Shown: in pieces, positions 7,917-17,847 of the stretch
How positions within the stretch are numbered: position 1 is the stretch's first letter
How the letters are laid out: every line of letters starts with the position of its first letter
Assembly (NCBI GenBank): GCA_009777245.1
Contig: WRMF01000002.1
Location: 1 to 64,000, forward strand
Reading direction: 5' to 3'
Length of the DNA: 64,000 nucleotides
Source of the DNA: Betaproteobacteria bacterium
Lineage (GTDB): Bacteria > Pseudomonadota > Gammaproteobacteria > Burkholderiales > Rhodocyclaceae
The notes under the pieces: generated by a model
Told to the model about the DNA's origin: nothing
Database searches by the model: none
The model's input: the letters and a program-made list of their open reading frames with translations, nothing else
Translations under genes and position numbers: made by a program

Positions 7917-8483
7917 ATGATAAAGCCTTATAAGCTCTTCGGCATCTTTTTTTTGTTGTTCTTTCTTGCCTTGCCCTTCTGGACGAATCGCGCGAATGCT
8001 GAACCTCTATTTCAGGACGCGACAGACCTGTTCGAGCGTTATTCAAATGCCGTGCAGGACGTTTTGTTGACGGGGCTTTCCGCAGTCGGTGCCCGTTATC
8101 GTCCGGGCGGCACAGAGCCGGATGGCGGTCTGGATTGCAGCGGTTTCGTGCAGTTTGTCTATCGCGAGGCTGCCGGTCTGGTTCTGCCTCGCACGGCCAA
8201 AGCCCAGTCGCAACAGGGCAAGGCGGTTGATCGGGCTGACCTGAAGCCGGGCGATCTCGTTTTTTTCAATACGATGCGCCGCGCCTTCTCCCATGTCGGC
8301 ATTTATCTTGGCGACAGTTATTTTATCCATGCGCCAAGTTCCGGCGGCACGGTGCGTCTGGAAAGCATGTTGAACCGCTACTGGCAGGGGCGCTATAACG
8401 GGGCGCGTCGCTTGCTACAGACGGAAAATGACGTGGCGGCTTTCTCCGATTCAGGCATGACCGCCGATTCGGACGGAACTTGA
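7917..8483 (+). CDS. NlpC/P60 family peptidoglycan endopeptidase, secreted
   Basis: A 188-residue protein with a hydrophobic N-terminal signal sequence (to about ANAEP at residue 29) and an NlpC/P60 cysteine peptidase domain. The catalytic cysteine is in GGLDCSGFVQFVYR, the histidine in FSHVGIYLG, and a third polar residue in FIHAPSSGG. It is related to Spr/MepS-type enzymes that cut peptide cross-links in murein. It is divergently oriented to the GGDEF gene. Substrate specificity cannot be read from sequence. Confidence 0.92.
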   Translation: MIKPYKLFGIFFLLFFLALPFWTNRANAEPLFQDATDLFERYSNAVQDVLLTGLSAVGARYRPGGTEPDGGLDCSGFVQFVYREAAGLVLPRTAKAQSQQGKAVDRADLKPGDLVFFNTMRRAFSHVGIYLGDSYFIHAPSSGGTVRLESMLNRYWQGRYNGARRLLQTENDVAAFSDSGMTADSDGT

Positions 8484-8484
8484 C

Positions 8485-8526
8485 CATGCGTCTCGAATAA
8501 GCCCCAACCTTGAGGCGACTCGCAAC
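8485..8526 (+). repeat. Truncated remnant of the three-hairpin repeat
   Basis: The stretch GCGTCTCGAATAAGCCCC and the following AACCTTGAGGCGACTCGCAA resemble the 3' end of repeat copy A (AAGCCCCAACCTTCAGG then GACTCA). The right arm of hairpin 3 is missing. It lies between the NlpC/P60 and aat genes. Confidence 0.45.
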
Positions 8527-8544
8527 GCGAATCTTCTCCGGCGC

Positions 8545-9273
8545 ATGGCGACTGATTTACCCAAAACCGAAACGCTAGGCCTCGCCGAATTTTGGCGACG
8601 AGGCAATGCGCCTTTTCCGCCTCGTCCGGTTTTGCCGGAAGGAGATTTGTTTGCGGTGGGCGGCGATCTTTCCGTGCCTCGTCTGCTTGCCGCCTATCGG
8701 CAGGGTATTTTCCCCTGGTATGACGAAACATCGCCAGAGCCGCTCTGGTGGAATCCCGATCCTCGCATGGTTTTGTTCCCGGAAGAATTCCGCCCTTCCC
8801 GTTCGCTTGCCAGGACTTTACGCCAGGGCGCGTATGAGATAAGGATGGATAGCGCATTTTCCGAAGTCGTTGCCGCCTGCGCCGCCATTTCGCGCGACGG
8901 GCAGAGGGGAACATGGATTACCCCTGACATTGCCGCTGCCTATACGGCGCTCCATCATGCGGACTACGCGCACAGTGTTGAAACCTGGATGGACGGGGAA
9001 TTGTCTGGCGGTCTTTACGGAGTGGCAATCGGGCGGATGTTTTACGGAGAATCCATGTTTTCCCGTCGCCGCGACGCTTCCAAAATCGCTTTTGCCCATC
9101 TTGTTTCCCATTTGCAAAAGGAAGGTTTTGGCCTCATTGACTGCCAGATCAAGACTTTGCATCTTGCCTCTCTTGGCGGACGGGAAATCGGACGAGCCGA
9201 ATTTCTTGACCGCCTTGCCCGACTGGTTAAAGAGGGCGAACCGCCAACCCGTTGGGCTACGGACAGAAGATGA
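8545..9273 (+). CDS. aat: Leucyl/phenylalanyl-tRNA-protein transferase
   Basis: Aat attaches Leu or Phe from aminoacyl-tRNA to N-terminal Lys/Arg of proteins, marking them for ClpS/ClpAP degradation. The 242-residue protein has the family core: GDLSVPRLLAAYRQGIFPWY, WWNPDPRMVLFP, GTWITPDIAAAY, GGLYGVAIGRMFYGESMFS and LIDCQIKTLHLASLGGREI. The usual partner gene ate (bpt) is not adjacent. The start ATG at 8545 agrees with family length. Confidence 0.95.
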   Translation: MATDLPKTETLGLAEFWRRGNAPFPPRPVLPEGDLFAVGGDLSVPRLLAAYRQGIFPWYDETSPEPLWWNPDPRMVLFPEEFRPSRSLARTLRQGAYEIRMDSAFSEVVAACAAISRDGQRGTWITPDIAAAYTALHHADYAHSVETWMDGELSGGLYGVAIGRMFYGESMFSRRRDASKIAFAHLVSHLQKEGFGLIDCQIKTLHLASLGGREIGRAEFLDRLARLVKEGEPPTRWATDRR

Positions 9274-9322
9274 CACGCAAAATTCTCCCATGCCCATGCG
9301 TAACACTCTAATTTGTAACATG

Positions 9323-9351
9323 TTGCAACGCCATAATTAATATGTTATACT
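9323..9351 (+). promoter_or_regulatory. Sigma-70 promoter upstream of the MCP gene
   Basis: TTGCAA (9323-9328) and TATACT (9346-9351) are separated by exactly 17 bp, about 80 bp upstream of the MCP start. This is a near-consensus housekeeping promoter. No clear sigma-28 motif was found here, although the gene belongs to the motility block. Confidence 0.7.
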
Positions 9352-9431
9352 CAGAAAGTAAAAGGTTGGTTTCGGGCTGGCCTTGGTTATCATCCGGTCA
9401 ATGACCAGGAGATTTTCATCAGGAGAGTGTC

Positions 9432-11093
9432 ATGAAAATTAAAGCTTTATTCCATGTGCTTGCAACCACAAGTTGGCTTGCGCTACTGGTTGTAGCGTTG
9501 GTCGGGATCGTCAACATGTCCAGCACAAATGACCGCATAGCGGAAATCGGAGAAGACAGATATCCGAAGATAAGATCTCTCACGGAGTTTGAGATCGGCG
9601 TAAACGAGATAGTGGTGCGCTACTACGAGATTTTGTCCAAGTCAGATCTGCCGCATGAGGAGAGGGTTGCCGAGCTGCGCCGGATTTTGCCCCTGAAACG
9701 CGAAGCGGATCAAAAAGCGGCAAAGGCTTTCGACACCTATGACAAAATGCCGCGTATGCCTGATATACAGAGAAGATGGGATGAAGTTCGGCAGGCATGG
9801 GTAAATTGGTATCCGACTATGGCGGACAAGAGCAGACTCCTGGAGAGCGTGCTTGCCAACCCCACCCCGGAAAGTGTGGCTCGTTTGCATGAGGATTTGT
9901 CGGCTTCCCTTGTTGCCTTGCGCGCTTCTACGGGCGACCTTCGGGACGGCGCTGCCTGGCTGGTGGAGCGGAACGGGGATATTATCCAGACATTGTTTTC
10001 CGAATCCATTGCGGCTCAGGAAAGCGCGATAAAGTTGCAGGTTTTTCTGGCGTTCATTGCCGGCGTGATAATTGTCGGAGTAGCCTGGAAAATGATGATG
10101 GCTACTTTCCCTCCGCTTGACAAGATGGTTGCCGTGATGACCAAGGTCGCAAAGGATCACAATCTGAGCACAAGGGTAGATTACAAGAGCGACAACGAGA
10201 TGGGGACGATCGTTAGTTGCTACAACAGCTTGATGGGAGAGATGCAGGAGTCGTTCAAGGAAATCTACGCCGAAATGGATGATGTGAGCAGGGCGCTGGA
10301 GACGCTGACCACGGCGGCGCAGCAGGTTGAAATAGGCTCTACAAGCCAGTCGAGTTCCACTTCCGCCATGGCTGCCTCGGTGGAAGAAATGACGGTCTCC
10401 ATCAACACGGTGTCCGCCAGCGCGGAAGATGCCCGCTCGACAGCGCGTCGCACCGGCGACGACGCGAATGAAGGAAGCCAAACCATAGCGCGTGTTGTTC
10501 AAGGAATGAGTGAAATTTCCGGCACCGTCGCGCAGGGTTCCAGGGTAATCCAGAAGCTGGGCGAAGACTCGGAGCAGATTTCCTCGGTTGTGCAGGTCAT
10601 CAAGGAAGTTGCGGATCAAACGAACCTGTTGGCGCTGAACGCTGCCATTGAAGCGGCGCGCGCGGGTGAGCAGGGGCGCGGCTTTGCGGTGGTGGCGGAT
10701 GAAGTGCGGAAACTTGCGGAACGCACCGCCCAATCAACCGGCGACATCAGCACGATGATCGGCAAGATTCAGGTATCCGCGAAAGAGGCGGTCGAGGAAA
10801 TGAATCTGGTTGTGCAAAATGTTGAGCACGAACAGGTTTTGGCGCAAGAGGCGGGCGAAAAGATGGGCTTGATCTTCGAGGAGACGAGCAAGGTTGCAGA
10901 GGCTGTTACGGAAATCTCCAGCGCCCTGAAAGAAGAGAGCGAGGCAGTCCAGGAAATTTCCCGCCATATGGAGAGCATCGCCCAGATGAGCGACGAGAAC
11001 AACGCCGCGATAGCAGAGGCGGGAGGCTGCGTGGGAGTCATTGTGCAACTGGTTGATAAGGTCAAGGTAACAATGTCGCGCTTCAAGGTGTGA
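9432..11093 (+). CDS. Methyl-accepting chemotaxis protein
   Basis: A 553-residue transmembrane chemoreceptor. TM1 lies at about residues 10-30, followed by a periplasmic helical sensor of about 165 residues (4HB-like) and TM2 at about 197-220 ([20 protein letters not shown]). A HAMP domain and a cytoplasmic signalling domain follow, containing the invariant hairpin [20 protein letters not shown] and [18 protein letters not shown]. It ends TMSRFKV without a CheR-docking pentapeptide. It leads the motility block, has its own promoter and a terminator behind it. The ligand is unknown. Confidence 0.96.
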   Translation: MKIKALFHVLATTSWLALLVVALVGIVNMSSTNDRIAEIGEDRYPKIRSLTEFEIGVNEIVVRYYEILSKSDLPHEERVAELRRILPLKREADQKAAKAFDTYDKMPRMPDIQRRWDEVRQAWVNWYPTMADKSRLLESVLANPTPESVARLHEDLSASLVALRASTGDLRDGAAWLVERNGDIIQTLFSESIAAQESAIKLQVFLAFIAGVIIVGVAWKMMMATFPPLDKMVAVMTKVAKDHNLSTRVDYKSDNEMGTIVSCYNSLMGEMQESFKEIYAEMDDVSRALETLTTAAQQVEIGSTSQSSSTSAMAASVEEMTVSINTVSASAEDARSTARRTGDDANEGSQTIARVVQGMSEISGTVAQGSRVIQKLGEDSEQISSVVQVIKEVADQTNLLALNAAIEAARAGEQGRGFAVVADEVRKLAERTAQSTGDISTMIGKIQVSAKEAVEEMNLVVQNVEHEQVLAQEAGEKMGLIFEETSKVAEAVTEISSALKEESEAVQEISRHMESIAQMSDENNAAIAEAGGCVGVIVQLVDKVKVTMSRFKV

Positions 11094-11136
11094 TATTGCG
11101 CGGTAAAGAAATCCCTGGAAAAAACCTCACAGGGCA

Positions 11137-11166
11137 AACGGACGGGAGCGGCAACGCTCCCGTTTG
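11137..11166 (+). terminator. Rho-independent terminator after MCP gene
   Basis: Stem ACGGGAGCG / CGCTCCCGT with a GCAA tetraloop, followed by a short TTTGCTCTT tract, 45 bp past the MCP stop. Confidence 0.8.
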
Positions 11167-11438
11167 CTCTTGCCGCGTGTGCGGATGTGTGCGATACTGT
11201 GCTTACGGGTCAAGGAGATGTGCGCGAGTTTTTCTGTTGCCAATTCAGGGAAAAATGCGGTTCCCCCTTGCCAGCCGCGCTCAATCATCCCAGCCAAGCC
11301 GCATGATTCAAGGTCGCAGAGGATGAAAAATCAGGAAACCCGGTAAAGCTCGTTTCTATGAATATTCCGCGCACTATTAGTATACAATCGGCAGGAAATG
11401 CGTTTGGGACATAACCCATCGCCAGGAGAAAATTTCAC
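11167..11438. other. Intergenic region upstream of motA
   Basis: With the preceding terminator this makes a 345-bp gap. It has no supported ORF. The motA ribosome binding site (CAGGAGAA) lies just before 11439. An AT-rich stretch near 11375-11395 (ACTATTAGTATACAATCGG) could hold the motA promoter, but I could not fit a clean sigma-70 or sigma-28 consensus. Confidence 0.4.
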
Positions 11439-12317
11439 ATGCTCTTGATAGTTGGCTACATCCTCGTTCTGGCTTCCACACTTGGGACATATTCCCTGCA
11501 CGGCAATCTGGCGTCCCTGTGGATGCCAGCCGAATATCTGGCGATCTTCGGCCTTCTGGTCGCCGGCTTCGTGGCAGGCAATAATCCGAAGATGATAAAG
11601 AGGGTGCTGGGCGTCCTGCCGAGCATATTCAAGGGTTCGCGCTACAACAGGGACTACTACGTAAATCTGTTGGCTCTTCTCTTTGAACTCCTCTCCAAGG
11701 TGCGAAGGGAAGGGCTGATGTCCATCGAAAACGACGTGGAAACCCCCGATTCCAGCCCGGTGTTCAACAAATATCCGGAGATTGTCCGCGATCATCATGT
11801 GCTGGAGTTCCTCTGCGATTACCTCCGCATGATGGTAGGAGGCAACCTGAATACCCTGGAAGTAGAAGGTCTGATGGAGCAGGAGCTGGAGTTGCATCAT
11901 CACGAAATGGAATCGCCAGCGCATGTTGTCGAAAAGCTGGGCGACTCCATGCCGGCATACGGTATCGTGATATGCGTAATGGGTGTGGTCAACGTGATGA
12001 GTTCAGTCGGCGAGCCGCCGCCCATACTGGGCAAAATGATCGGGGGGGCGCTGGTCGGCACATTCCTCGGCATTCTGGTGGCTTACGGTTTCGTAAAGCC
12101 GGTCGCCTCGCTGCTGGAGCAGGCCGCCCACGATAACAGCAGGGTCTACGGCGTGGTCAAGGCAACGTTGCTGGCTTCCATGGCCGGCTATGCGCCGCAG
12201 GTGGCGGTCGAGTTCGGACGCAAAAACCTGCCGACTGATTTTCGCCCAACCTTCCTTGAGATGGAAGAAGAGTTGAAAAGCCGCAAGGCCGCCGACAAAA
12301 TGCGCCAGGGCAAGTAG
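11439..12317 (+). CDS. motA: Flagellar motor stator protein MotA
   Basis: A 292-residue inner-membrane protein with four predicted membrane segments: two near the N-terminus (to about residue 50) and two at about 170-195 and 205-235. A large cytoplasmic loop carries the charged residues that contact FliG. The diagnostic stretch MPAYGIVICVMGVVNVM and the GGALVGTFLGILVAYGF helix are present. Together with MotB it forms the proton channel that drives rotation. motB begins three bases after the stop. Confidence 0.96.
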   Translation: MLLIVGYILVLASTLGTYSLHGNLASLWMPAEYLAIFGLLVAGFVAGNNPKMIKRVLGVLPSIFKGSRYNRDYYVNLLALLFELLSKVRREGLMSIENDVETPDSSPVFNKYPEIVRDHHVLEFLCDYLRMMVGGNLNTLEVEGLMEQELELHHHEMESPAHVVEKLGDSMPAYGIVICVMGVVNVMSSVGEPPPILGKMIGGALVGTFLGILVAYGFVKPVASLLEQAAHDNSRVYGVVKATLLASMAGYAPQVAVEFGRKNLPTDFRPTFLEMEEELKSRKAADKMRQGK

Positions 12318-12319
12318 CC

Positions 12320-13255
12320 ATGAGCGATCATACGCTCCCCGTAGTCGTCAAACGGATCAAGAAAGGCAGCAGCGCGCCCCACGGCGGCGCGTGGAAAATC
12401 GCTTATTCCGACTTCGTGACCGCAATGATGGCCTTTTTTCTGCTGCTGTGGTTGTTAGGCTCGACCTCAGAGGGCGACCTCAAGGGGATTGCCGAGTTTT
12501 TTCAGAATCCGATGATGGTTGTCAGCCAGGGCGGCAGAGGCGTAGGCGACGCGAACAGCATCATCCAGGGAGGCGGTCAGGATTTGACAAGAACTACCGG
12601 GCAGGTAAAACGCGGCAGCGAGCCGGAGAATCGTTCCTTGCGCGAGCAGCGCCGCGAATATGAGCGACGTGAAAGACAATCCCTGGAACGCCTGAAAGCG
12701 CAGATCGAAGAAACTATAGAAAAAAATCCCGATCTTAGAATGTTCAGGAACCAGATTTTGCTGGAGCTGACTTCCGAGGGGCTTAGAATCCAGATTGTGG
12801 ACAACCAGAATCGCCCCATGTTCGATCTGGCCAGCGACCGGTTAAGACCACATACCATCCATATCCTGCATAGAATCGGCGAAGTGTTGAACGATGTGCC
12901 GTACGCCGTGCCGTATCGTTTGAGCATCGCCGGACATACCGACGCCGCCCAGTTCGCGGGCGGGCCGCGCGGATTTTCCAATTGGGAGCTGTCCGCGCTT
13001 CGCGCGAATGCCTCGCGCCGGGAACTGGTAACAGGCGGACTGAACGATGCCAGGGTTTTGAGAGTGGTCGGCCTTGCATCCTCGGTGCTATCTGAACCCA
13101 ATGATCCGTTGAGTCCGATGAATCGCCGCATCAGCATCGTCGTGCTGAACAAGCGCACGGAAATGTCAATCCTGTCTGAAGGCGGCGCGGATGTGGAACT
13201 GGATCACGAGGATGAAGACACTTTGTCGGATCTTGCAGGACGGTTTCCGCAGTGA
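12320..13255 (+). CDS. motB: Flagellar motor stator protein MotB
   Basis: A 311-residue protein with a short cytoplasmic tail and a single TM helix carrying the proton-binding aspartate D31 in AYSDFVTAMMAFFLLLWLL. A periplasmic OmpA-like peptidoglycan-binding domain (about 150-290) includes RLSIAGHTDAAQF and NWELSALRANASRREL. It is paired with motA immediately upstream. Its stop overlaps the GTG start of cheR, so stator and adaptation genes are cotranscribed. Confidence 0.96.
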   Translation: MSDHTLPVVVKRIKKGSSAPHGGAWKIAYSDFVTAMMAFFLLLWLLGSTSEGDLKGIAEFFQNPMMVVSQGGRGVGDANSIIQGGGQDLTRTTGQVKRGSEPENRSLREQRREYERRERQSLERLKAQIEETIEKNPDLRMFRNQILLELTSEGLRIQIVDNQNRPMFDLASDRLRPHTIHILHRIGEVLNDVPYAVPYRLSIAGHTDAAQFAGGPRGFSNWELSALRANASRRELVTGGLNDARVLRVVGLASSVLSEPNDPLSPMNRRISIVVLNKRTEMSILSEGGADVELDHEDEDTLSDLAGRFPQ

Positions 13256-14217
13256 ATACTGATTCCTTACGCAAACCCATGCTGCGGAAACAGCAGGATC
13301 AGAGCGGACTGACCCTGGCGGAACGCCTGGCGATTGTTCGGCAGCAGGCAGGCGTTGTGCCGACCGCAAGCAGCGCGACGACGCGCGAATTTGCCTTCCA
13401 GTTCAGCGACTTTGAGCGGGTAGGCCGCCTGATTTACGCCAAAGCCGGCATCTCCCTTGCCCCAAGCAAACAGGACATGGTGTATTCGCGCCTCTCCCGT
13501 CGGTTGCGCGAAACAGGGAAAAAGACATTCAACGAATACCTGAATTTTCTGGAAAATGCCCGCGATCCGGCGGAATGGGAGCATTTCGTAAACGCCCTTA
13601 CAACCAACCTGACTTCATTTTTCCGCGAACCGCATCACTTTCCCATTTTCGCCGAGCATCTACGCAAAATCGCCTCGCTAAGGAGACGAATCAACATCTG
13701 GTGTTGCGCCGCGTCCACCGGCGAGGAGCCTTATTCAATAGCCATGACGGTGGCCGATACCTTCATGGCAGAGAGAACTCCGCCTGAGGTCAGTATCCTG
13801 TGTTCTGATATTGATACCAACGTCCTTAAAACTGGCGAGAAAGGTGCCTACGCACCGGATCGCGTGGAAAAAATTCCGCTGGAGCAGTTGAGGCGTTATT
13901 TCACCAGAGGCATAGGCAGTCAGGAAGACATGTATTGCATAAAGCCGGAATTGCGCCGGATGACGACATTTCAGCGGGTAAACCTGCTTGATCCGGTCTG
14001 GCAGGTCAGAGGGCCGCTGGATGTGATTTTTTGCCGCAACGTGATGATTTACTTCGACAAGGACACGCAGCATAAAATCCTTACCCGGTTCGAGCCGCTT
14101 ATGCAGCCGGATGGTCTATTGTTCGCCGGACACTCGGAGAATTTTTTCCATGCCTCAGCCATTTTCTATTCGCTTGGCAAGACAGTCTACCGGCTGACGA
14201 AATCCGGCAAGTCCTGA
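13252..14217 (+). CDS. cheR: Chemotaxis protein methyltransferase CheR
   Basis: SAM-dependent methylation of receptor glutamates. The 321-residue protein has an N-terminal alpha domain (FERVGRLIYAKAGISLAPSK) and a catalytic domain with RINIWCCAASTGEEPYSIAM as the SAM motif and DVIFCRNVMIYFD near the end. An extra N-terminal tail of about 50 residues precedes the core. The GTG start at 13252 overlaps the motB stop. cheB follows directly; cheD is not between them. Confidence 0.96.
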   Translation: MNTDSLRKPMLRKQQDQSGLTLAERLAIVRQQAGVVPTASSATTREFAFQFSDFERVGRLIYAKAGISLAPSKQDMVYSRLSRRLRETGKKTFNEYLNFLENARDPAEWEHFVNALTTNLTSFFREPHHFPIFAEHLRKIASLRRRINIWCCAASTGEEPYSIAMTVADTFMAERTPPEVSILCSDIDTNVLKTGEKGAYAPDRVEKIPLEQLRRYFTRGIGSQEDMYCIKPELRRMTTFQRVNLLDPVWQVRGPLDVIFCRNVMIYFDKDTQHKILTRFEPLMQPDGLLFAGHSENFFHASAIFYSLGKTVYRLTKSGKS

Positions 14218-14255
14218 ATTATGAGCGGGGCGATTTCCTTTCACCTGACTTATAT

Positions 14256-15347
14256 ATGAGCATCAGAGTCCTGATCGTTGATGATTCCTCCTTCATGTCC
14301 CGGCAGTTGAGCCGGATTCTGTCCGCCTTTTCCGATCTGGAAGTGGTCGGCATGGCGCGCGACGCCAGCGAGGCGCAGGACATGCTGAAAACATTGAAAC
14401 CGGATGTGATGACCCTGGATGTACAAATGCCGGGAATGAACGGGCTTGATTTTCTGGAACGCCAGATGTCCCGCCGTCCGATTCCGGTCATCATGGTTTC
14501 GTCCTTTACCAAGGAAGGATCAAAGACAGCCCTGCAAGCTCTGGAGCTTGGCGCGGTGGATTTCATTGACAAGCCGCGGCTAAGTTTCGGGCGCAGTCTG
14601 GAGAACTACGGCGCGGAACTGGCGAATAAAATTCGCGGCGCAAAAAGCGCGCGACTCTCTGTCCGCCCCCATGTCAAAGCCCCCTTGCCTTCCGCCAAAG
14701 CCGCCGTCAAGCCCGTCGTCAAATCCGAACCCATTGCTGACTGGCTTCCACAAAGCTACGCAAGCTCCAACCCAGGCGGCAAGGTGATTTTTCTGGGAGC
14801 GTCGACGGGCGGCACCGAAGCCATCAAGAAAGTGCTGCTGGGTATGCCCGCAAACTGCCCGCCCATCCTGATTGTCCAGCACATGCCGGAAAATTTCAGC
14901 GCGGTTTTCGCCGAAAATCTGAACAAGGTTTGCCAGCCCAAGGTGTGCGAGGCCAAAGGAGAGGAAGTCGTAGAGGCAGGAAATGTGTATATCACGCGCG
15001 GCAACCATCACATGCAGGTCAGGAAGGCGGGCGACAAGCTCGTTATCGAACTTAACCAGACTCCGCCTGTCAATGGGCATCGCCCCTCTGTGGATGTGCT
15101 CTTTGAATCCGCTGCCGCAATCATGGGCAAGCAGGCGGTGGGAGTGATCCTGACCGGCATGGGGAAAGATGGCGCTCGCGGGATGCTGACCATGAGGAAA
15201 GCCGGAGCGCATACCCTGGGCCAGAATGAGGCCAGCAGCGTGGTGTATGGAATGCCGCGCGAGGCTTTTGTTATCGGCGCTGTCGCGGAAGTCGCCGACA
15301 TCAGCCAGATGTCTGAGCGCATTTTGTCATTATTTGGAAAAAAATAA
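14256..15347 (+). CDS. cheB: Chemotaxis response regulator protein-glutamate methylesterase CheB
   Basis: CheB demethylates and deamidates chemoreceptors when phosphorylated by CheA. The 363-residue protein has a receiver domain with D55 (TLDVQMPGMNG), a linker at about 130-170 rich in Ala/Pro/Lys, and a methylesterase domain with the catalytic triad S183 (GASTGG), H209 (VQHMP) and D305 (GMGKDGARG). It pairs with cheR for adaptation and is the last gene before a new promoter region ahead of the cheV genes. Confidence 0.97.
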   Translation: MSIRVLIVDDSSFMSRQLSRILSAFSDLEVVGMARDASEAQDMLKTLKPDVMTLDVQMPGMNGLDFLERQMSRRPIPVIMVSSFTKEGSKTALQALELGAVDFIDKPRLSFGRSLENYGAELANKIRGAKSARLSVRPHVKAPLPSAKAAVKPVVKSEPIADWLPQSYASSNPGGKVIFLGASTGGTEAIKKVLLGMPANCPPILIVQHMPENFSAVFAENLNKVCQPKVCEAKGEEVVEAGNVYITRGNHHMQVRKAGDKLVIELNQTPPVNGHRPSVDVLFESAAAIMGKQAVGVILTGMGKDGARGMLTMRKAGAHTLGQNEASSVVYGMPREAFVIGAVAEVADISQMSERILSLFGKK

Positions 15348-15361
15348 CCGTGAATATTGAA

Positions 15362-15398
15362 TATAATGCAGACAAGAATTTCCCAGAATTGCTATAAT
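15362..15398 (+). promoter_or_regulatory. Promoter region upstream of the first cheV
   Basis: Two TATAAT hexamers occur, at 15362-15367 and 15393-15398. The second has an extended -10 (TGC before TATAAT), which can compensate for the weak -35. This suggests that the cheV-cheY-cheZ-cheA genes have their own start site about 75 bp upstream of 15474. Confidence 0.55.
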
Positions 15399-15473
15399 TT
15401 GGTGTATCCTTCTCTAGCTCATGAAAAAGATCATGAGATGATTTTCCCGTTGCCTGATAAAAGGGGATGAACA

Positions 15474-16454
15474 ATGTCGGAACTACTAGACAGTATTGAC
15501 GCGAGAACCAAGCTCGCCGGCAATAACAAGCTGGAAATCCTGCTTTTCTCGCTGGGCGAGGATCGCCGCACAGGACGCCGCGAAACGTATGGTATCAACG
15601 TTTTCAAGGTGCGCGAAGTCATGCGGACGCCGCCCATTACCGCCGCGCCAGATATGCCGCCCGCTGTGGAGGGCATGGTCAGCCTGCGCGGCTTTCTGGT
15701 TCCGGTCGTGGATCTGGCCAAGTACGCCTGGGTAGACTCGGATGTTCGCCGCGACATCATGATCGTGACCGAATATAACGGACAAACCCAGGGGTTTCTG
15801 GTGGAAGGGGTTGACACGATCCTGCGCCTTGACTGGAGCATGATGCGCGTCCCGCCGGACATGCTGATAGCGCAGACGGGCGGCCTCGTCACCGCCGTGA
15901 CCGAACTGGAGGACGGGCGGCTGATCATGATGATGGACGTGGAGAAAATCCTCGCCGATACCGCCAGAAACAATGACGAAGACGAATTGCGCTTCAAGAG
16001 CATCGCCAAACTGGACAATCCTGATTTGACCGTCTTTTTCTGCGACGATTCCAGAGTCGCCCGCGAGCAGGTGACGCAAACGCTGAAAGCCATGGGGATC
16101 AAATTCGTAAGCGCCGACAACGGCCAGAAACTCTGGGTGGAACTGGAGAAAATGGCGGAGTACGCGCGTACTATCGGCAAGGCCACTTCGGAGTTGGTAA
16201 GCCTTGTTCTGACGGATATCGAAATGCCGGAAATGGATGGTTACATCCTGACCAAGAAAGTCAAGAACGATCCAAGGTTCTCCAACATTCCCGTCATCAT
16301 GCATTCCTCGCTGTCCGGCATGTCAAACCAGAAATTGGGATTGTCGGTCGGTGTGGACGAATATATCCCCAAGTTTGAGCCGCAGCGTCTTGCCGAAACG
16401 CTTGGCCGCAGGCTTGCCGCAACGCAGGCTGTTGCCGTCAGGAATGCCGCTTGA
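15474..16454 (+). CDS. cheV: Chemotaxis coupling protein CheV (first copy)
   Basis: A 326-residue fusion of a CheW-like coupling domain (about 15-165, containing [17 protein letters not shown] and MVSLRGFLVPVVDLAKY) and a receiver domain (about 180-310, FFCDDSRVAREQV and [14 protein letters not shown] with the phosphoacceptor aspartate). CheV couples receptors to CheA and is tuned by phosphorylation. No separate cheW is found in the block, so the CheV proteins may do the coupling. Ribosome binding site GGGGATG precedes the start. Confidence 0.93.
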   Translation: MSELLDSIDARTKLAGNNKLEILLFSLGEDRRTGRRETYGINVFKVREVMRTPPITAAPDMPPAVEGMVSLRGFLVPVVDLAKYAWVDSDVRRDIMIVTEYNGQTQGFLVEGVDTILRLDWSMMRVPPDMLIAQTGGLVTAVTELEDGRLIMMMDVEKILADTARNNDEDELRFKSIAKLDNPDLTVFFCDDSRVAREQVTQTLKAMGIKFVSADNGQKLWVELEKMAEYARTIGKATSELVSLVLTDIEMPEMDGYILTKKVKNDPRFSNIPVIMHSSLSGMSNQKLGLSVGVDEYIPKFEPQRLAETLGRRLAATQAVAVRNAA

Positions 16455-16487
16455 GTTTGCAAGGATTGAACAAAGGAGTCCCAGATC

Positions 16488-17417
16488 ATGAAAGAGAAGA
16501 ATTTACTGGATGGCGTTGACGCGCGCACAAGGCTTGCAGGCTCCAACCAGATGGAGATTCTGCTTTTTTCCCTCGGCACGCGGGAAATTTTCGGCATCAA
16601 CGTTTTCAAGGTGCGCGAAGTAGGACGCACTCCGAACATTACCAAAACGCCCAACATGCCGCGCGGAGTGGAAGGTTTGGTTTCCCTGCGCGGCAATGTG
16701 ATCCCCGTGCTCTCGCTTTCTTCTTTCCTTGATCTGGAAGATCCGCCGGAGGGATTGGGCGAAAGCATGATGGTGGCGGAATATTCCAAGCGTACCTTGG
16801 GATTTCTGGTGCAGGAAGTCGACCGTATTATCCGTGTTGACTGGGAAAAGGTAAAAGCTCCGGAAAACACGCTGAATGCCAATCAGGGATTGATTACCGC
16901 CATCATTGAACTGGGCAACGGGCAACTGGTTTCCATACTTGATGTCGAGCAGATTCTTGCCAATGCCTTTGGCGAGGCGGTGATTGTGGATGTTCCGCCG
17001 GCCAGGGTCGGCGAGAATACCAATATTTTCTTTGCCGATGATTCCAACGTGGCGCGCAAGAAAATCGCCGAGGTGCTCGATAAACTGGGGGTCAGACACA
17101 AGCACGCCACCAACGGCGCGGAAGCCTGGACTCGCCTTCAGGCCATTGCGACACACGCGCAGCAGCGCGGTATTTCCATGCGCAACGAGATAAACCTGAT
17201 TCTGGTTGATGCCGAAATGCCGGAAATGGACGGCTACGTGCTTACCAAGCACATCAAGGCGGACTCGCGTTTTGACGGTATTCCTGTCGTCATGCACTCG
17301 TCGCTTTCTTCCGAAGCCAATCGGGCGATGGGCAGAGCCGTCGGGGTTGATGCCTATGTCGCCAAATTTGATTCTGAAGTTTTGGCGGATACCTTGCGTC
17401 CATTGATTGAGCGGTGA
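16488..17417 (+). CDS. cheV: Chemotaxis coupling protein CheV (second copy)
   Basis: A 309-residue paralogue of the upstream CheV, with the same CheW-receiver order: [17 protein letters not shown] and [14 protein letters not shown], then [13 protein letters not shown] and [14 protein letters not shown]. Opening residues ([22 protein letters not shown]) closely match those of the first copy, so the pair arose by tandem duplication followed by divergence. AAAGGAG lies upstream. Both copies keep the receiver aspartate, so both are probably active. Confidence 0.93.
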   Translation: MKEKNLLDGVDARTRLAGSNQMEILLFSLGTREIFGINVFKVREVGRTPNITKTPNMPRGVEGLVSLRGNVIPVLSLSSFLDLEDPPEGLGESMMVAEYSKRTLGFLVQEVDRIIRVDWEKVKAPENTLNANQGLITAIIELGNGQLVSILDVEQILANAFGEAVIVDVPPARVGENTNIFFADDSNVARKKIAEVLDKLGVRHKHATNGAEAWTRLQAIATHAQQRGISMRNEINLILVDAEMPEMDGYVLTKHIKADSRFDGIPVVMHSSLSSEANRAMGRAVGVDAYVAKFDSEVLADTLRPLIER

Positions 17418-17442
17418 GGAATCGTGGAAACCGGAGAGCGGC

Positions 17443-17832
17443 ATGTCTGATCCCAAAATGAGATTCCTGGTGGTGGATGATTTTTCCACGATGCGGCGCA
17501 TCGTGCGTAATCTCCTGAAAGAGCTTGGCTTTACCAATGTGGATGAAGCGGAAGATGGGGCTATCGCCCTGCAAAAACTGAATAACGAGTCTTTTGAATT
17601 TGTGGTAACGGACTGGAACATGCCCAATATGGATGGCCTTACCCTGTTGCAGACCATACGTTCCACGCCGTCCCTGCAACACCTGCCGGTTTTGATGGTG
17701 ACTGCGGAAGCCAAGAAGGAGAACATCATCGCCGCCGCCCAGGCAGGCGCCAGCGGCTACATTGTCAAGCCATTCACGGCGGCGACGCTGTCTGAAAAGA
17801 TGAACAAAATTTTTGAAAAAATGGGCAAGTAA
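17443..17832 (+). CDS. cheY: Chemotaxis response regulator CheY
   Basis: A single-domain receiver of 129 residues that binds the flagellar switch when phosphorylated. D57 lies in [11 protein letters not shown], the acidic pair in [11 protein letters not shown], the Thr in [11 protein letters not shown] and the Lys in [12 protein letters not shown]. The ATG at 17443 with GGAGAG upstream is preferred over the in-frame start at 17407, which overlaps cheV. It is followed closely by cheZ. Confidence 0.97.
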   Translation: MSDPKMRFLVVDDFSTMRRIVRNLLKELGFTNVDEAEDGAIALQKLNNESFEFVVTDWNMPNMDGLTLLQTIRSTPSLQHLPVLMVTAEAKKENIIAAAQAGASGYIVKPFTAATLSEKMNKIFEKMGK

Positions 17833-17847
17833 GGAAGGAAAGCGCAA

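Noticed and set aside
9642-10733. 363-residue open frame antisense to the MCP gene
   Set aside because: Shadow of the chemoreceptor; His/Arg-rich with no motif.
11090-11346. Short frames between the MCP gene and motA
   Set aside because: They run through a clear terminator hairpin and have no ribosome binding site or motif.
16503-17729. 408-residue open frame antisense to the second cheV and cheY
   Set aside because: The sense strand encodes intact CheV and CheY motifs; the antisense product has no family features.
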